Notes: generated by a model not told the origin, from the letters alone. Numbered from the stretch's first letter, positions 38,893 through 49,170 are shown. The stretch is DNA of 64,000 nt from Oscarella lobularis (GCF_947507565.1 NC_089194.1:1-64000), one strand, 5' to 3'. Program-made: numbers and translations.

Positions 38893-39339
38893 CTCTACCT
38901 ACATCACATACCTTTGCCCCCTCGATAGTCATCCTCCCTTCTGATTGCCTTCCCTTCCAATCCTCCTCTTCCCACTCGCATCCGTTGCTCGTATCATTCT
39001 TCCTTACGCTCTTACACATCTATAAAACGAATTAGATACCCCTCAATAACTAAAACTCTACCTACATCACATACCATCGATCCCTTGATATTCCTTCCCC
39101 TCCCTGCCTGCTTGTTCCTCTTCTCCCTCGCGCCCCATCTCCTTGTCATTGTTCCTCCCATCCCTATGCCCCTAAGAAAACAAATTAGAAATATGTAACA
39201 CAATTAGGAACCATTATATACCTATCAGTATTGACTCTGCCCTAACATTGCCCCTATACACATTAACAAAGCCACACATCTCATAAACAATTGCACGGCA
39301 CTTATCTGACATCCTCCAGGAACACCCTGTTTACAAAAA
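38893..39339 (-). pseudogene. Exon-like tandem repeat E1 (truncated member of spliced family)
   Basis: Read on the minus strand this has three exon-like segments: one ending at 39,222, one at 39,171-39,075 (97 nt) and one at 39,019-38,912 (108 nt). They are separated by introns of 50 and 55 bp with GTATAT or GTATGT donors, CTAAT branch-like motifs and TTAG or ATAG acceptors. Spliced, exons 2 and 3 keep a 60-plus-codon open frame rich in K, R, E and G (starting MGGTMTRR), with no recognised domain. A third donor at 38,911 runs into the P1 palindromes, so the 3' part is missing. The promoter side is replaced by the 20-bp minisatellite. Close copy of 56,894-57,497. Confidence 0.45.
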
Positions 39340-42300
39340 GGAAGAAGGCAAAAGGCAAAGGGAAAAGGCAAAAGGCAAAGGGAAAAGGCAAAAGGCAAAG
39401 GGAGAAGGCAAAAGGCAAAGGGAGAAGGCAAAAGGCAAAGGGAGAAGGCAAAAGACAAAGGGAGAAGGCAAAAGGCAAAGGGAAAAGGCAAAAGGCAAAG
39501 GGAAAAGGCAAAAGGCAAAGGGAAAAGGCAAAAGGCAAAGGGAGAAGGCAAAAGGCAAAGGGAGAAGGCAAAAGGCAAAGGAAGAAGGCAAAAGGCAAAG
39601 GGAGAAGGCAAAAGACAAAGGGAAAAGGCAAAAGGCAAAGGGAGAAGGCAAAAGGCAAAGGGAGAAGGCAAAAGACAAAGGGAGAAGGCAAAAGGCAAAG
39701 GGAAAAGGCAAAAGGCAAAGGGAAAAGGCAAAAGGCAAAGGGAGAAGGCAAAAGGCAAAGGGAGAAGGCAAAAGCCAAAGGGAAAAGGCAAAAGGCAAAG
39801 GGAGAAGGCTAAAGGCAAAGGGAGAAGGCAAAAGGCAAAGGGAGAAGGCTAAAGGCAAAGGGAGAAGGCAAAAGGCAAAGGGAGAAGGCAAAAGGCAAAG
39901 GGAGAAGGCAAAAAGCAAAGGGAGAAGGGAAAAGGCAAAGGGAAAAGGCAAAAGGCAAAGGGAGAAGGCAAAAGGCAAAGGGAGAAGGCAAAAGGCAAAG
40001 GGAAAAGGCAAAAGGCAAAGGGAGAAGGCAAAAGGCAAAGGGAGAAGGCAAAAGGCAAAGGGAGGAGGCAAAAGGCAAAGGGAGAAGGCAAAAGGCAAAG
40101 GGAAAAGGCAAAAGGCAAAGGGAGAAGGCAAAAGGCAAAGGGAGAAGGCAAAAAGCAAAGGGAGAAGGGAAAAGGCAAAGGGAAAAGGCAAAAGGCAAAG
40201 GGAGAAGGCAAAAGGCAAAGGGAGAAGGCAAAAGGCAAAGGGAGGAGGCAAAAGGCAAAGGGAGAAGGCAAAAGGCAAAGGGAGAAGGCAAAAGGCAAAG
40301 GGAAACGGCAAAAGGCAAAGGGAGAAGGCAAAAGGCAAAGGGAGAAGGCAAAAGGCAAAGGGAGAAGGCAAAAGGCAAAGGGAAACGGCAAAAGGCAAAG
40401 GGAGAAGGCAAAAGGCAAAGGGAGAAGGCAAAAGGCAAAGGGAAAAGGCAAAAGGCAAAGGGAGAAGGCAAAAGGCAAAGGGAGAAGGCAAAAAGCAAAG
40501 GGAGAAGGGAAAAGGCAAAGGGAAAAGGCAAAAGGCAAAGGGAGAAGGCAAAAGGCAAAGGGAGAAGGCAAAAGGCAAAGGGAGGAGGCAAAAGGCAAAG
40601 GGAGAAGGCAAAAGGCAAAGGGAGAAGGCAAAAGGCAAAGGGAAACGGCAAAAGGCAAAGGGAGAAGGCAAAAGGCAAAGGGAGAAGGCAAAAGGCAAAG
40701 GGAGAAGGCAAAAGGCAAAGGGAAACGGCAAAAGGCAAAGGGAGAAGGCAAAAGGCAAAGGGAGAAGGCAAAAGGCAAAGGGAGAAGGCAAAAGGCAAAG
40801 GGAGAAGGCAAAAGGCAAAGGGAGAAGGCAAAAGGCAAAGGGAGAAGGCAAAAGGCAAAGGGAAAAGGCAAAAGGCAAAGGGAGAAGGCAAAAGGCAAAG
40901 GGAGAAGGCAAAAGGCAAAGGGAAAAGGCAAAAGGCAAAGGGAGAAGGCAAAAGGCAAAGGGAGAAGGCAAAAGGCAAAGGGAGAAGGCAAAAGGCAAAG
41001 GAGAAGGCAAAAGGCAAAGGGAGAAGGCAAAAGGCAAAGGGAGGAGGCAAAAGGCAAAGGGAGAAGGCAAAAGGCAAAGGGAGAAGGCAAAAGGCAAAGG
41101 GAAACGGCAAAAGGCAAAGGGAGAAGGCAAAAGGCAAAGGGAGAAGGCAAAAGGCAAAGGGAGAAGGCAAAAGGCAAAGGGAGGAGGCAAAAGGCAAAGG
41201 GAGAAGGCAAAAGGCAAAGGCAAAAGGCAAAAGGCAAAGGGAGAAGGCAAAAGGCAAAGGGAAAAGGCAAAAGGCAAAGGGAGAAGGCAAAAGGCAAAGG
41301 GAAAAGGCAAAAGGCAAAGGGAGAAGGCAAAAGGCAAAGGGAGAAAGCAAAAGGCAAAGGGAGAAGGCAAAAGGCAAAGGGAGAAGGCAAAAGGCAAAGG
41401 GAAACGGCAAAAGGCAAAGGGAGAAGGCAAAAGACAAAGGGAGAAGGCAAAAGGCAAAGGGAAAAGGCAAAAGGCAAAGGGAAAAGGCAAAAGGCAAAGG
41501 GAGAAGGCAAAAGGCAAAGGGAGAAGGCAAAAGGCAAAGGGAAAAGGCAAAAGGCAAAGGGAGAAGGCAAAAGGCAAAGGGAGAAGGCAAAAGGCAAAGG
41601 GAGAAGGCTAAAGGCAAAGGGAGAAGGCAAAAGGCAAAGGGAGAAGGCAAAAGGCAAAGGGAGAAGGCAAAAAGCAAAGGGAGAAGGGAAAAGGCAAAGG
41701 GAAAAGGCAAAAGGCAAAGGGAGAAGGCAAAAGGCAAAGGGAGAAGGCAAAAGGCAAAGGGAAAAGGCAAAAGGCAAAGGGAGAAGGCAAAAGGCAAAGG
41801 GAGAAGGCAAAAGGCAAAGGGAGGAGGCAAAAGGCAAAGGGAGAAGGCAAAAGGCAAAGGGAAAAGGCAAAAGGCAAAGGGAGAAGGCAAAAGGCAAAGG
41901 GAGAAGGCAAAAAGCAAAGGGAGAAGGGAAAAGGCAAAGGGAAAAGGCAAAAGGCAAAGGGAGAAGGCAAAAGGCAAAGGGAGAAGGCAAAAGGCAAAGG
42001 GAGGAGGCAAAAGGCAAAGGGAGAAGGCAAAAGGCAAAGGGAGAAGGCAAAAGGCAAAGGGAAACGGCAAAAGGCAAAGGGAGAAGGCAAAAGGCAAAGG
42101 GAGAAGGCAAAAGGCAAAGGGAGAAGGCAAAAGGCAAAGGGAAACGGCAAAAGGCAAAGGGAGAAGGCAAAAGGCAAAGGGAGAAGGCAAAAGGCAAAGG
42201 GAGAAGGCAAAAGGCAAAGGGAGAAGGCAAAAGGCAAAGGGAGAAGGCAAAAGGCAAAGGGAGAAGGCAAAAGGCAAAGGGAGAAGGCAAAAGACAAAGG

Positions 42301-44116
42301 GAAAAGGCAAAAGGCAAAGGGAGAAGGCAAAAGGCAAAGGGAGAAGGCAAAAGGCAAAGGGAGAAGGCAAAAGGCAAAGGGAAAAGGCAAAAGGCAAAGG
42401 GAGAAGGCAAAAGGCAAAGGGAGAAGGCAAAAGGCAAAGGGAAACGGCAAAAGGCAAAGGGAGAAGGCAAAAGGCAAAGGGAGAAGGCAAAAGGCAAAGG
42501 GAGAAGGCAAAAGGCAAAGGGAAACGGCAAAAGGCAAAGGGAGAAGGCAAAAGGCAAAGGGAGAAGGCAAAAGGCAAAGGGAGAAGGCAAAAGGCAAAGG
42601 GAGAAGGCAAAAGGCAAAGGGAGAAGGGAAAAGGCAAAGGGAAAAGGCAAAAGGCAAAGGGAGAAGGCAAAAGGCAAAGGGAGAAGGCAAAAGGCAAAGG
42701 GAGGAGGCAAAAGGCAAAGGGAGAAGGCAAAAGGCAAAGGGAGAAGGCAAAAGGCAAAGGGAAACGGCAAAAGGCAAAGGGAGAAGGCAAAAGGCAAAGG
42801 GAGAAGGCAAAAGGCAAAGGGAGAAGGCAAAAGGCAAAGGGAAACGGCAAAAGGCAAAGGGAGAAGGCAAAAGGCAAAGGGAGAAGGCAAAAGGCAAAGG
42901 GAGAAGGCAAAAGGCAAAGGGAGAAGGCAAAAGGCAAAGGGAGAAGGCAAAAGGCAAAGGGAGAAGGCAAAAGGCAAAGGGAGAAGGCAAAAGACAAAGG
43001 GAAAAGGCAAAAGGCAAAGGGAGAAGGCAAAAGGCAAAGGGAGAAGGCAAAAGGCAAAGGGAGAAGGCAAAAGGCAAAGGGAAAAGGCAAAAGGCAAAGG
43101 GAGAAGGCAAAAGGCAAAGGGAGAAGGCAAAAGGCAAAGGGAAACGGCAAAAGGCAAAGGGAGAAGGCAAAAGGCAAAGGGAGAAGGCAAAAGGCAAAGG
43201 GAGAAGGCAAAAGGCAAAGGGAAACGGCAAAAGGCAAAGGGAGAAGGCAAAAGGCAAAGGGAGAAGGCAAAAGGCAAAGGGAGAAGGCAAAAGGCAAAGG
43301 GAGAAGGCAAAAGGCAAAGGGAGAAGGCAAAAGGCAAAGGGAGAAGGCAAAAGGCAAAGGGAGAAGGCAAAAGGCAAAGGGAAAAGGCAAAAGGCAAAGG
43401 GAGAAGGCAAAAGGCAAAGGGAAAAGGCAAAAGGCAAAGGGAGAAGGCAAAAGGCAAAGGGAGAAGGCAAAAGGCAAAGGGAGAAGGCAAAAGGCAAAGG
43501 AGAAGGCAAAAGGCAAAGGGAGAAGGCAAAAGGCAAAGGGAGAAGGCAAAAGGCAAAGGGAGGAGGCAAAAGGCAAAGGGAGAAGGCAAAAGGCAAAGGG
43601 AGAAGGCAAAAGGCAAAGGGAAACGGCAAAAGGCAAAGGGAGAAGGCAAAAGGCAAAGGGAGAAGGCAAAAGGCAAAGGGAGAAGGCAAAAGGCAAAGGG
43701 AGGAGGCAAAAGGCAAAGGGAGAAGGCAAAAGGCAAAGGCAAAAGGCAAAAGGCAAAGGGAGAAGGCAAAAGGCAAAGGGAAAAGGCAAAAGGCAAAGGG
43801 AGAAGGCAAAAGGCAAAGGGAAAAGGCAAAAGGAAAGGGAGAAGGCAAAAGGCAAAGGGAGAAAGCAAAAGGCAAAGGGAGAAGGCAAAAGGCAAAGGAG
43901 AAGGCAAAAGGCAAAGGAGAAAGCAAAAGGCAAAGGGAGAAGGCAAAAGGCAAAGGGAGAAAGCAAAAGGCAAAGGAGAAGGCAAAAGGCAAAGGGAGAA
44001 GGCAAAAGGCAAAGGAGAAGGCAAAAGGCAAAGGGAGAAGGCAAAAGGCAAAGGAGAAGGCAAAAGGCAAAGGAGAAAGCAAAAGGCAAAGGGAGAAGGC
44101 AAAAGGCATAGGAGAA
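39340..44116. repeat. Purine-rich 20-bp minisatellite (about 239 units)
   Basis: Unit GGCAAAAGGCAAAGGGAGAA, with GGGAAAA, GGGAAAC and GGGAGGA variants at the 3' end. The plus strand is more than 85 percent purine. Length is almost invariant at 20 bp until about 43,830, where 1-bp losses accumulate toward the right edge. The minus strand lacks stops in every frame, giving open frames of up to about 1,470 codons of an F/L/P/C-rich repeat. These are overlapping artefacts of composition. Larger repeats are visible (AAAAGCAAAGGGAGAAGGG at 39,911 and 40,151, 240 bp apart). Confidence 0.96.
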
Positions 44117-44234
44117 GGACAAATTGTCCTAGGACAAATTGTCCCCAGGACAAATTGTACCTGAACAAATTGTCCCAGGACAAATTGTCCCAGGACAAAT
44201 TGTCCCCAGGACAACTTGTCCCCAGGACAAATTT
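44117..44234. repeat. GGACAAATTGTCC palindromic array P2
   Basis: About seven 15-17 bp palindromic units between the 20-bp minisatellite and the second exon-like repeat. The unit sequence and spacing match P1 and P6. Confidence 0.93.
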
Positions 44235-45125
44235 TGAAACGAAGTAGAGACCCCTCAATAACTAAAACTCTACCTACATCACATACCTTTGATCCCTCGA
44301 TAGTCGTCCTTCCTCCTGATCACTTTTCCGTCCTTCCCACTCGCGTCCCTTGTTCATAGCCTTCTTCCTTACACTCTTCCACATCTAGAAAACGAATTAG
44401 AAACTCCTTAATTACTAAAACTCTACCTCCATCACATGCCGTCGATCCCTTGATATTCCTTCATCTTCTTGATTGCTTGTTCCTCCTTCTCCCTCGCGTC
44501 CCTTGCTCTTGTCCTCGTTCCTCCCATTCCTATGCACCTAAAAAAACTAATTAGAAATCATCCAACATAAAAAACTCTACCTCCATCACATACCGTCGAT
44601 CCCTTGATATTCCTTCTCCTTGCTTGCTTGTTCCTCTTCTCCCTCGCGTCCCTTGGTCTTGTCCTCGTTCCTCCCATTCCTATGCACCCCCCCAAAAAAA
44701 CTAATTAGAAATATGTAACACAATTAGGACCCAATATATACCTATGAGTATTGACTCTGCCCTAACACTGCCCCTAAAATAGACGGCCCCGACGGTAAAT
44801 TTGATGAACCGGGAGAGATTTAACAGCAATACTACGTCGAGAACCACGATTAGGTCCCGAATACGCGAAATAGACGCCTAAAACCACTCGACTCCCACGA
44901 GACGAATCGATCTCCCCTCCCGGGCCCCCAATTTCCTCCGCGCAACGCCAACAAACCCTCGCGAAAGCTCGTAACATCACCGAGAAGCGCCGAAAACCAA
45001 AAAAACCGACGAGAGAGCGAATAAACGCGAAGATAACACCTCCGAACGTACACAGAGCCCCCGTAACGCGATCGCGAGCAACGAGAAGCACGTAAAAACG
45101 TTCCTAACCTTTCGCGATTGTACAT
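44235..45125 (-). ncRNA. Spliced-transcript locus L1 with tandem exons E2
   Basis: On the minus strand, a CpG-rich 5' segment (about 45,160-44,777) contains CGTTGCGCGGAGGAAATTGG and GCTCAAAACG. Both are shared, diverged, with the inverted locus at 47.9-48.2 kb (CGTTGCGCGTAGGAAACTGG). Exon-like units follow: one ending at 44,742, one ending at 44,594 whose acceptor is lost in a C-run, then 44,537-44,440 and 44,384-44,287 (98 nt each). Introns are 55-56 bp (44,538-44,593 and 44,385-44,439), and the last uses a GC donor (GCATGTG). Unit lengths differ from E1 and E3 by amounts that break the frame, so a coding role looks unlikely here. Open frames of 105 and 91 codons at 44,774-45,125 have no recognised domain. 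Left end is the P2 array. Confidence 0.35.
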
Positions 45126-45313
45126 CTTCCCCTCCTTTCATCGCGGTCGCCCCGTTTTGAGCCGGTTTCAGTCATCCCAGCGCAATGACTGAAAATGCAG
45201 TTCCCGTATATCAGCAACCTGAATAAACATTCTTCGCAAAAATACGAACACGATCTCGCACACTGTCACACATGCACAGAAAAAAATTAGACAACCTAGA
45301 GCGCAAAAACACC

Positions 45314-45642
45314 GAAAATTTTCGCGGCCCGGTTCCTAATGGGGGCCCCATTTTCATCTAATATTTCTTTGCTTATTTTAAGCTGTGAATCAGTCGAGCG
45401 TTGTAAGAGATTGTTTGTCTGATTCCTAGCGTGAAATTAGCGAATATTTTTTAGATAAAAACGAGGCCCCATTATTAGGAACCGGTCCTTAAAATTTTGT
45501 TCATTTAAAAGGCAAAGGAAGCGTTGGAAACGTTTTTCTGCATCAAATAAAATCTTGTTCGACTGATTTCTAGCGTCAAATGTACTATTATTTTATAGAC
45601 AAAAATGAGGCCCCATTAGGAACCAGGCCGCGACAATTTTTC
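45314..45642. mobile_element. Fold-back / MITE-like element with about 46-bp inverted ends
   Basis: The left end GAAAATTTTCGCGGCCCGG (45,314 onward) pairs with the reverse complement of the right end, GAAAAATTGTCGCGGCCTGG (ending 45,642). The arms stay similar for about 46 bp, through GGTTCCTAATGGGG and on to TCTA. A third partial arm lies at 45,452-45,488, part of a 70-bp direct repeat (about 45,417-45,488 and 45,560-45,630, sharing CTAGCGT). No transposase frame, so non-autonomous. No convincing target-site duplication seen. It separates L1 from its possible E-box at 45,721. Confidence 0.6.
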
Positions 45643-45882
45643 ATTTCATTAACCGTAAAGCAAAATCATATCTGATGGAGCTGAAGGGGTCTGTCTGAAG
45701 GTTACTTTATTTATGATAAGCACGTGACTGTACAAGCAGTCAATAACCCGGACAACTGTAATATTAAAAAGCTTGATTCACTTACGGAAATACTGAAATA
45801 AAAATTTATTTGGTGGACTGGTGATGATGGTGCTGGTGGTGGAGGTGCTTAGTGGTGATGGAGGTGCTATTGGTGCTGGAGG

Positions 45883-45916
<34 letters not shown>

Positions 45917-46055
45917 TTGATGATAGGGGAACCTAGCTACCTAACTACCTAGCTACCTACCTGACTAGTAATTTAATTATTTATTATTTATATAAGTTTA
46001 AATAATTAGTTAGGTATTACCTTCTTTCTTGGCCCGATGACGATGAGGCGGCTGC
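45643..46055. other. Low-copy DNA with CACGTG and GAT microsatellite
   Basis: AAGCACGTGACTG at 45,719-45,731 resembles the E-box context at 58.5 kb and may be the L1 promoter. A GGTGAT/GGTGCT-rich stretch runs from about 45,815, with an 11-unit GAT tract at 45,882-45,914, followed by CTAC-rich (45,929-45,962) and TTTATTATTT-rich sequence. No gene. Confidence 0.6.
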
Positions 46056-46510
46056 GTCGTCTTCGCGTCTGCCAAGAGATGAAAAAAATAATAACATTTG
46101 CTACGTAGAAAAACGCGATCTTAGGCTGCAGTCGTCTTGAGGCGCTGGCGTCGTCCTTCGGCGGCTGCGTCGTCTTCGCGTCTGCCAAGAGATGAAAACC
46201 AATTAATAAAATTTGCTACGTACAAAAACGCGATCTTAGGCTGCAGTCGTCTTGAGGGGCTGGCGTCGTCCTTCGGCGGATGCGTCGTCTTCGCGTCTGC
46301 CAAGAGATGAAAAAAAATAATAACATTTGCTACGTAGAAAAACGCGATCTTAGGCTGCAGTCGTCTTGAGGCGCTGTCGTCGTCCTTCGGCGGCTGCGTC
46401 GTCTTCGCGTCTGCCAAGAGATGAAAACCAATTAATAAAATTTGCTGCGTACAAAACGCGATCTTAGGCTGCAGTCGTCTTGAGGCGCTGGCGTCGTCCT
46501 TCGGCGGCAT
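46056..46510 (-). repeat. 114-bp tandem repeat in alternating A/B form (four units)
   Basis: Units start at the shared GCCAAGAGATGAAAA word at 46,071, 46,184, 46,299 and 46,413 (113-115 bp apart). They alternate between type A (AATAATAACATTTGCTACG) and type B (CAATTAATAAAATTTGCT), so the real repeat is a 228-bp dimer. On the minus strand each unit has an acceptor-like CATCTCTTGGCAG before ACGCGAAGACGACG, and a stretch encoding PPKDDASASRRLQPK. A 129-codon minus frame spans it but shifts frame at the 113- and 115-bp steps. It could be duplicated exons with their flanking introns; I see no strong donor inside each unit. Confidence 0.75.
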
Positions 46511-46812
46511 CTTGCATCCAACCTAAATCTCAAAAGAAGCCAGCAAGAGAAAAAACAAACGGTCCATACAGATACCTCTAGTGTTGACGGCTTCGTCCAC
46601 ATCCGTCGTCTTCATCTGTCGTCTTCATCCCCACGTCTGCATCTAAAACTCAAAAAAGAGCAAGCATGGGGGAAAATGTGGGCGTTATATACAGATACCT
46701 CGTGTCTTCGTCCCCATCCTCCACTTACCAGTCCTGCGACGACTTTGACGGGGCGTAGCACTCTTCCTCCGCGTCGGTGACGTCCTGCCAAAGGAAAAAT
46801 GAAGTAGAAAAA

Positions 46813-46820
46813 TGACGTCA
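46813..46820. promoter_or_regulatory. Perfect CRE octamer
   Basis: TGACGTCA inside AAATGACGTCAAAAATTTG, in the intron of locus L5 upstream of the 46,784 acceptor. Function unknown. Confidence 0.3.
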
Positions 46821-46914
46821 AAAATTTGATTGATTAAATACTTATATAGTACATATTATTATTTATTTATTTATTCCTCTAATTCCTCTACCCTAACTGC
46901 CTCTAAAATAAAGA

Positions 46915-47045
46915 TGATAGATGATGACGTGGAGATGACGTGGAGATGACGTGTAAATGACGAAAATGACGTGTAAATGACGAAAATGAAGTGTCAATGG
47001 AGAAAATGAAGTGTAAATGGCGAAAATGAAGTGTAAATGGAAAAG
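46915..47045. repeat. Diverged ATGACGTGGAG / AAATGAAGTGTAAATG minisatellite
   Basis: Two registers: GATGACGTGGA (11 bp) at the left, changing to about 19-bp units with GAAAATGAAGTGTAAATGG. Lies within the putative first intron of L5. Confidence 0.8.
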
Positions 47046-47320
47046 GTAGAAGAATGAAGTGCAATAAATGGAGTGAAGGCTGCTAAATGAAATAATGACA
47101 GGTGGAAGGTGATCTGAGTGGGAGGTCCACTGTCAAACAAAAATCTGTCTTGACATTGACAGACATGTACCTAAAAACGGGCAACAGTTAAGATAGATGC
47201 AATAATTAAATGACCGTCACAATCCACGTGACTTACTGACGAGTCTCCTCCCCCCGCTCGCTCGGAGGCGGGGTCAAGCTGCGAACACAAACGAAAAATC
47301 GCCTTACTGTCGAGGCTTAC
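47046..47320. other. Intronic low-copy DNA
   Basis: No gene. Contains CACGTG at 47,225-47,230 (CCACGTGACTTACTGACG) and a run of CpG-rich sequence leading into the L5 first exon. Confidence 0.5.
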
Positions 47321-47730
47321 CTAAACTCGCCACGCACACTTCCCGAGCATCATCGCATCTTCAGCTTCTCCGATTCAATGATTGCAAAGAGCCTAAAAGG
47401 GGACCCCTCTCGATAAACGATAGTACGAGACGTAGACGCTGCTAAGAGACGCGCGCGGAGCAGCGAACGTCGCGAACGACGCACTGAGCGACGCACGTGG
47501 CGAAGAAAAGCCCTCGCACGCCTCTAAAAAACACCAGACGAAGCACAAACCTGCAGGCGTGACGACAGGCTGCGTGCGTGGCGACAGGCAGCGTCCGTTC
47601 GCCTTCCGATCGAGCGAGAAGCGAGCGAGGAATCCGCGTGGCTGCTGCTCCGCTATCTGCACGAATGATGTCGGCTGTTGTCTGCGATTGCGTGAGACGA
47701 AATACTAGAAGGCGTTTTGAAGCGTGCGAT

Positions 47731-47775
47731 TGACGTCCTAATTGTCTGTGCAAGATAGGAAAGTATAGTCACGTG
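47731..47775. promoter_or_regulatory. Putative bidirectional promoter (CRE-like plus E-box)
   Basis: TGACGTCC at 47,731 and CACGTG at 47,770-47,775 (GTCACGTGCTTATTTAACC) lie between the leftward L5 first exon and the rightward L2 first exon. The word ATAAGCACGTGAC on the minus strand recurs at about 58,515, and AAGCACGTGAC at 45,719. Two CpG-rich first exons with donors face away from it, which is the basis for calling it bidirectional. Confidence 0.45.
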
Positions 47776-47789
47776 CTTATTTAACCTGG

Positions 47790-49170
47790 TGTTTGACAGC
47801 TGGGATTGATTCGATTAGAAATTTCTGGCGGTTGTTGTCCGGGGGGTTGCGTGTATACGGGGTTGTGACTTCAGTCATTTGTTTGAAACGACTCCATATG
47901 AGACAAAGGGGACGAAGGAGGACGGATTCGGCTGTCGCGAAGGGTAAGTTATGCATTCGCGTGTCATTTCGCACCGCACGTTCCGGTTCTGGGGCCCTAT
48001 TCGCCTTCGACGGATTTTACTACTACTTTCCTTCGTTCCCTTCGCGATTTTGAGAGTTTAAACTTCTCACGGTGAGGTTTGGAGCGTGTTCGGGGGTCCG
48101 TTAACGTTGCGCGTAGGAAACTGGGTGCCCGAAGGGGGAGAAGCGCGTTTTTCCACGATTTTCGCAGTCGCGAGCGTTTTATACTGCGCGGCTGGGTTTA
48201 AAACGGGGTCCTGTGTCTTTGTTCCGTTTGTGTCTATCCGAAGTAGTCGTTTTCTGTTTCTTGGGGAGGTTTTCTTAGTTCCATAGGTGGACGTGTACTT
48301 ATTTTTTATTTTTTATTTTTTAGTACTTTTTTAGGGGAAAGCATTTTCTTTGAACGAGGAGGTTTGGGACGTTTTATCGTTCATTGGAATTTTTCAAAGG
48401 TAATACCCTCGACAGAATTATTTATTCCTTTCGTTCGCATTGTGACAGTGTTATTCTAGAAACTCGTGGGGCTCATTCAAGGGGTTCAATCAGATAAGTG
48501 CCTCGTAGTTTTATGCGTTAATGGGAGCTTTTGAGTTTTTGTGTATTATATAGGAAGAAGTCGAGCGGCGATTAGCATAAGGTATCGGTTTCTTTTTAGT
48601 TTTTCGATTATTCTGTACTCTCGTTTTTATCTAGGGGAACTCACTTGGAAGGAAGAACAGAGGACAGAAGACACGCACAGGGAGGAAAAAGATCGACAGG
48701 GACAAAGGAAGGGCAAGTGGAGGAAGATTATCAACAGGTACGGAATTATTTTACATTTGTTTATCACACTTCATTTTTTTGTTTAGGAACTCACAATGGG
48801 ATAGGACGAGGATGTGAGAGACGGACAAGGGACACGCACAGGGAAGGAAAGGAATCGACACGGACAAGGGAAGTACAAGTGGAGGAAGGCTATCAACAAG
48901 TACGGAATTATTTTTGCATTTGTTTATCACACTTCATTTCTTCTATTTCTTTTATTTAGGAACACTCAATGGGATGGAACGACGATGCAGGAGAAGAACA
49001 AGGGCCACGCACAGGGAAAGGAAGGGATCAACTCGGATAAGGGAAGTACAAGTGGAAGAAGGCTATGACTTACATTTGTTTATCACACTTCATTTCCTTT
49101 ACTTCCTTTATTTAGGAACACTCAATGATGAATGGGATGGGACGACGATGCAGGAGACGGACAAGGGATA
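47790..49170 (+). ncRNA. Spliced-transcript locus L2 with tandem exons
   Basis: First exon from about 47,790 to 47,943, donor GTAAGTTATG. A second possible donor, AAAG/GTAATACC, is at 48,400. Exon-like units: 48,635-48,737 (acceptor TTTTATCTAG, donor CAACAG/GTACGG), 48,787-48,899 (113 nt, same donor), 48,960 onward (donor deleted) and 49,116 onward. Introns 48,738-48,786 (49 bp) and 48,900-48,959 (60 bp) share TTTGTTTATCACACTTCATTT. Exon words GACAAGGGACACGCACAGGG resemble minus-strand exons at 44.3 and 57.1 kb (CAAGGGACGCG). Exon lengths are not frame-preserving and frames are short. CpG-rich sequence at 48,061-48,180 is an inverted diverged copy of L1. Confidence 0.4.

Larger units (their letters stand above)
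46511..47750 (-). ncRNA. Spliced-transcript locus L5, leftward from 47.77 kb
   Basis: On the minus strand a CpG-rich first exon starts near 47,750 and ends at 47,321 with donor GTTTAG/GTAAGCC. Exon-like segments follow with good borders: 46,784-46,699 (acceptor CTTTGGCAG, donor GTATCTG; an earlier GTAAGTGG donor at 46,728), then 46,642-46,576 (acceptor GAGTTTTAG, donor GTATCTG), then 46,522 onward (acceptor GAGATTTAG) into the 114-bp repeats. The last two introns, 46,643-46,698 (56 bp) and 46,523-46,575 (53 bp), share GTATCTGTAT and TTTTGAG words, so exon plus intron was duplicated. All three frames of the 67-nt exon meet a stop, so a long protein is unlikely. Open frames at 47,393-47,753 lack domains. 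Confidence 0.35.

Noticed and set aside
38810-44234. P1 and P2 as terminal inverted repeats of one giant transposon
   Set aside because: Being palindromic, the arrays match in either orientation, and no transposase or target duplication is present. Five other P arrays occur without such pairing.
39849-44258. 1,469-codon minus-strand frame of F/L/P/C-rich repeats
   Set aside because: The 20-bp unit has no stop in any minus-strand frame, so three long overlapping frames appear together. No promoter, signal or splice structure supports translation.
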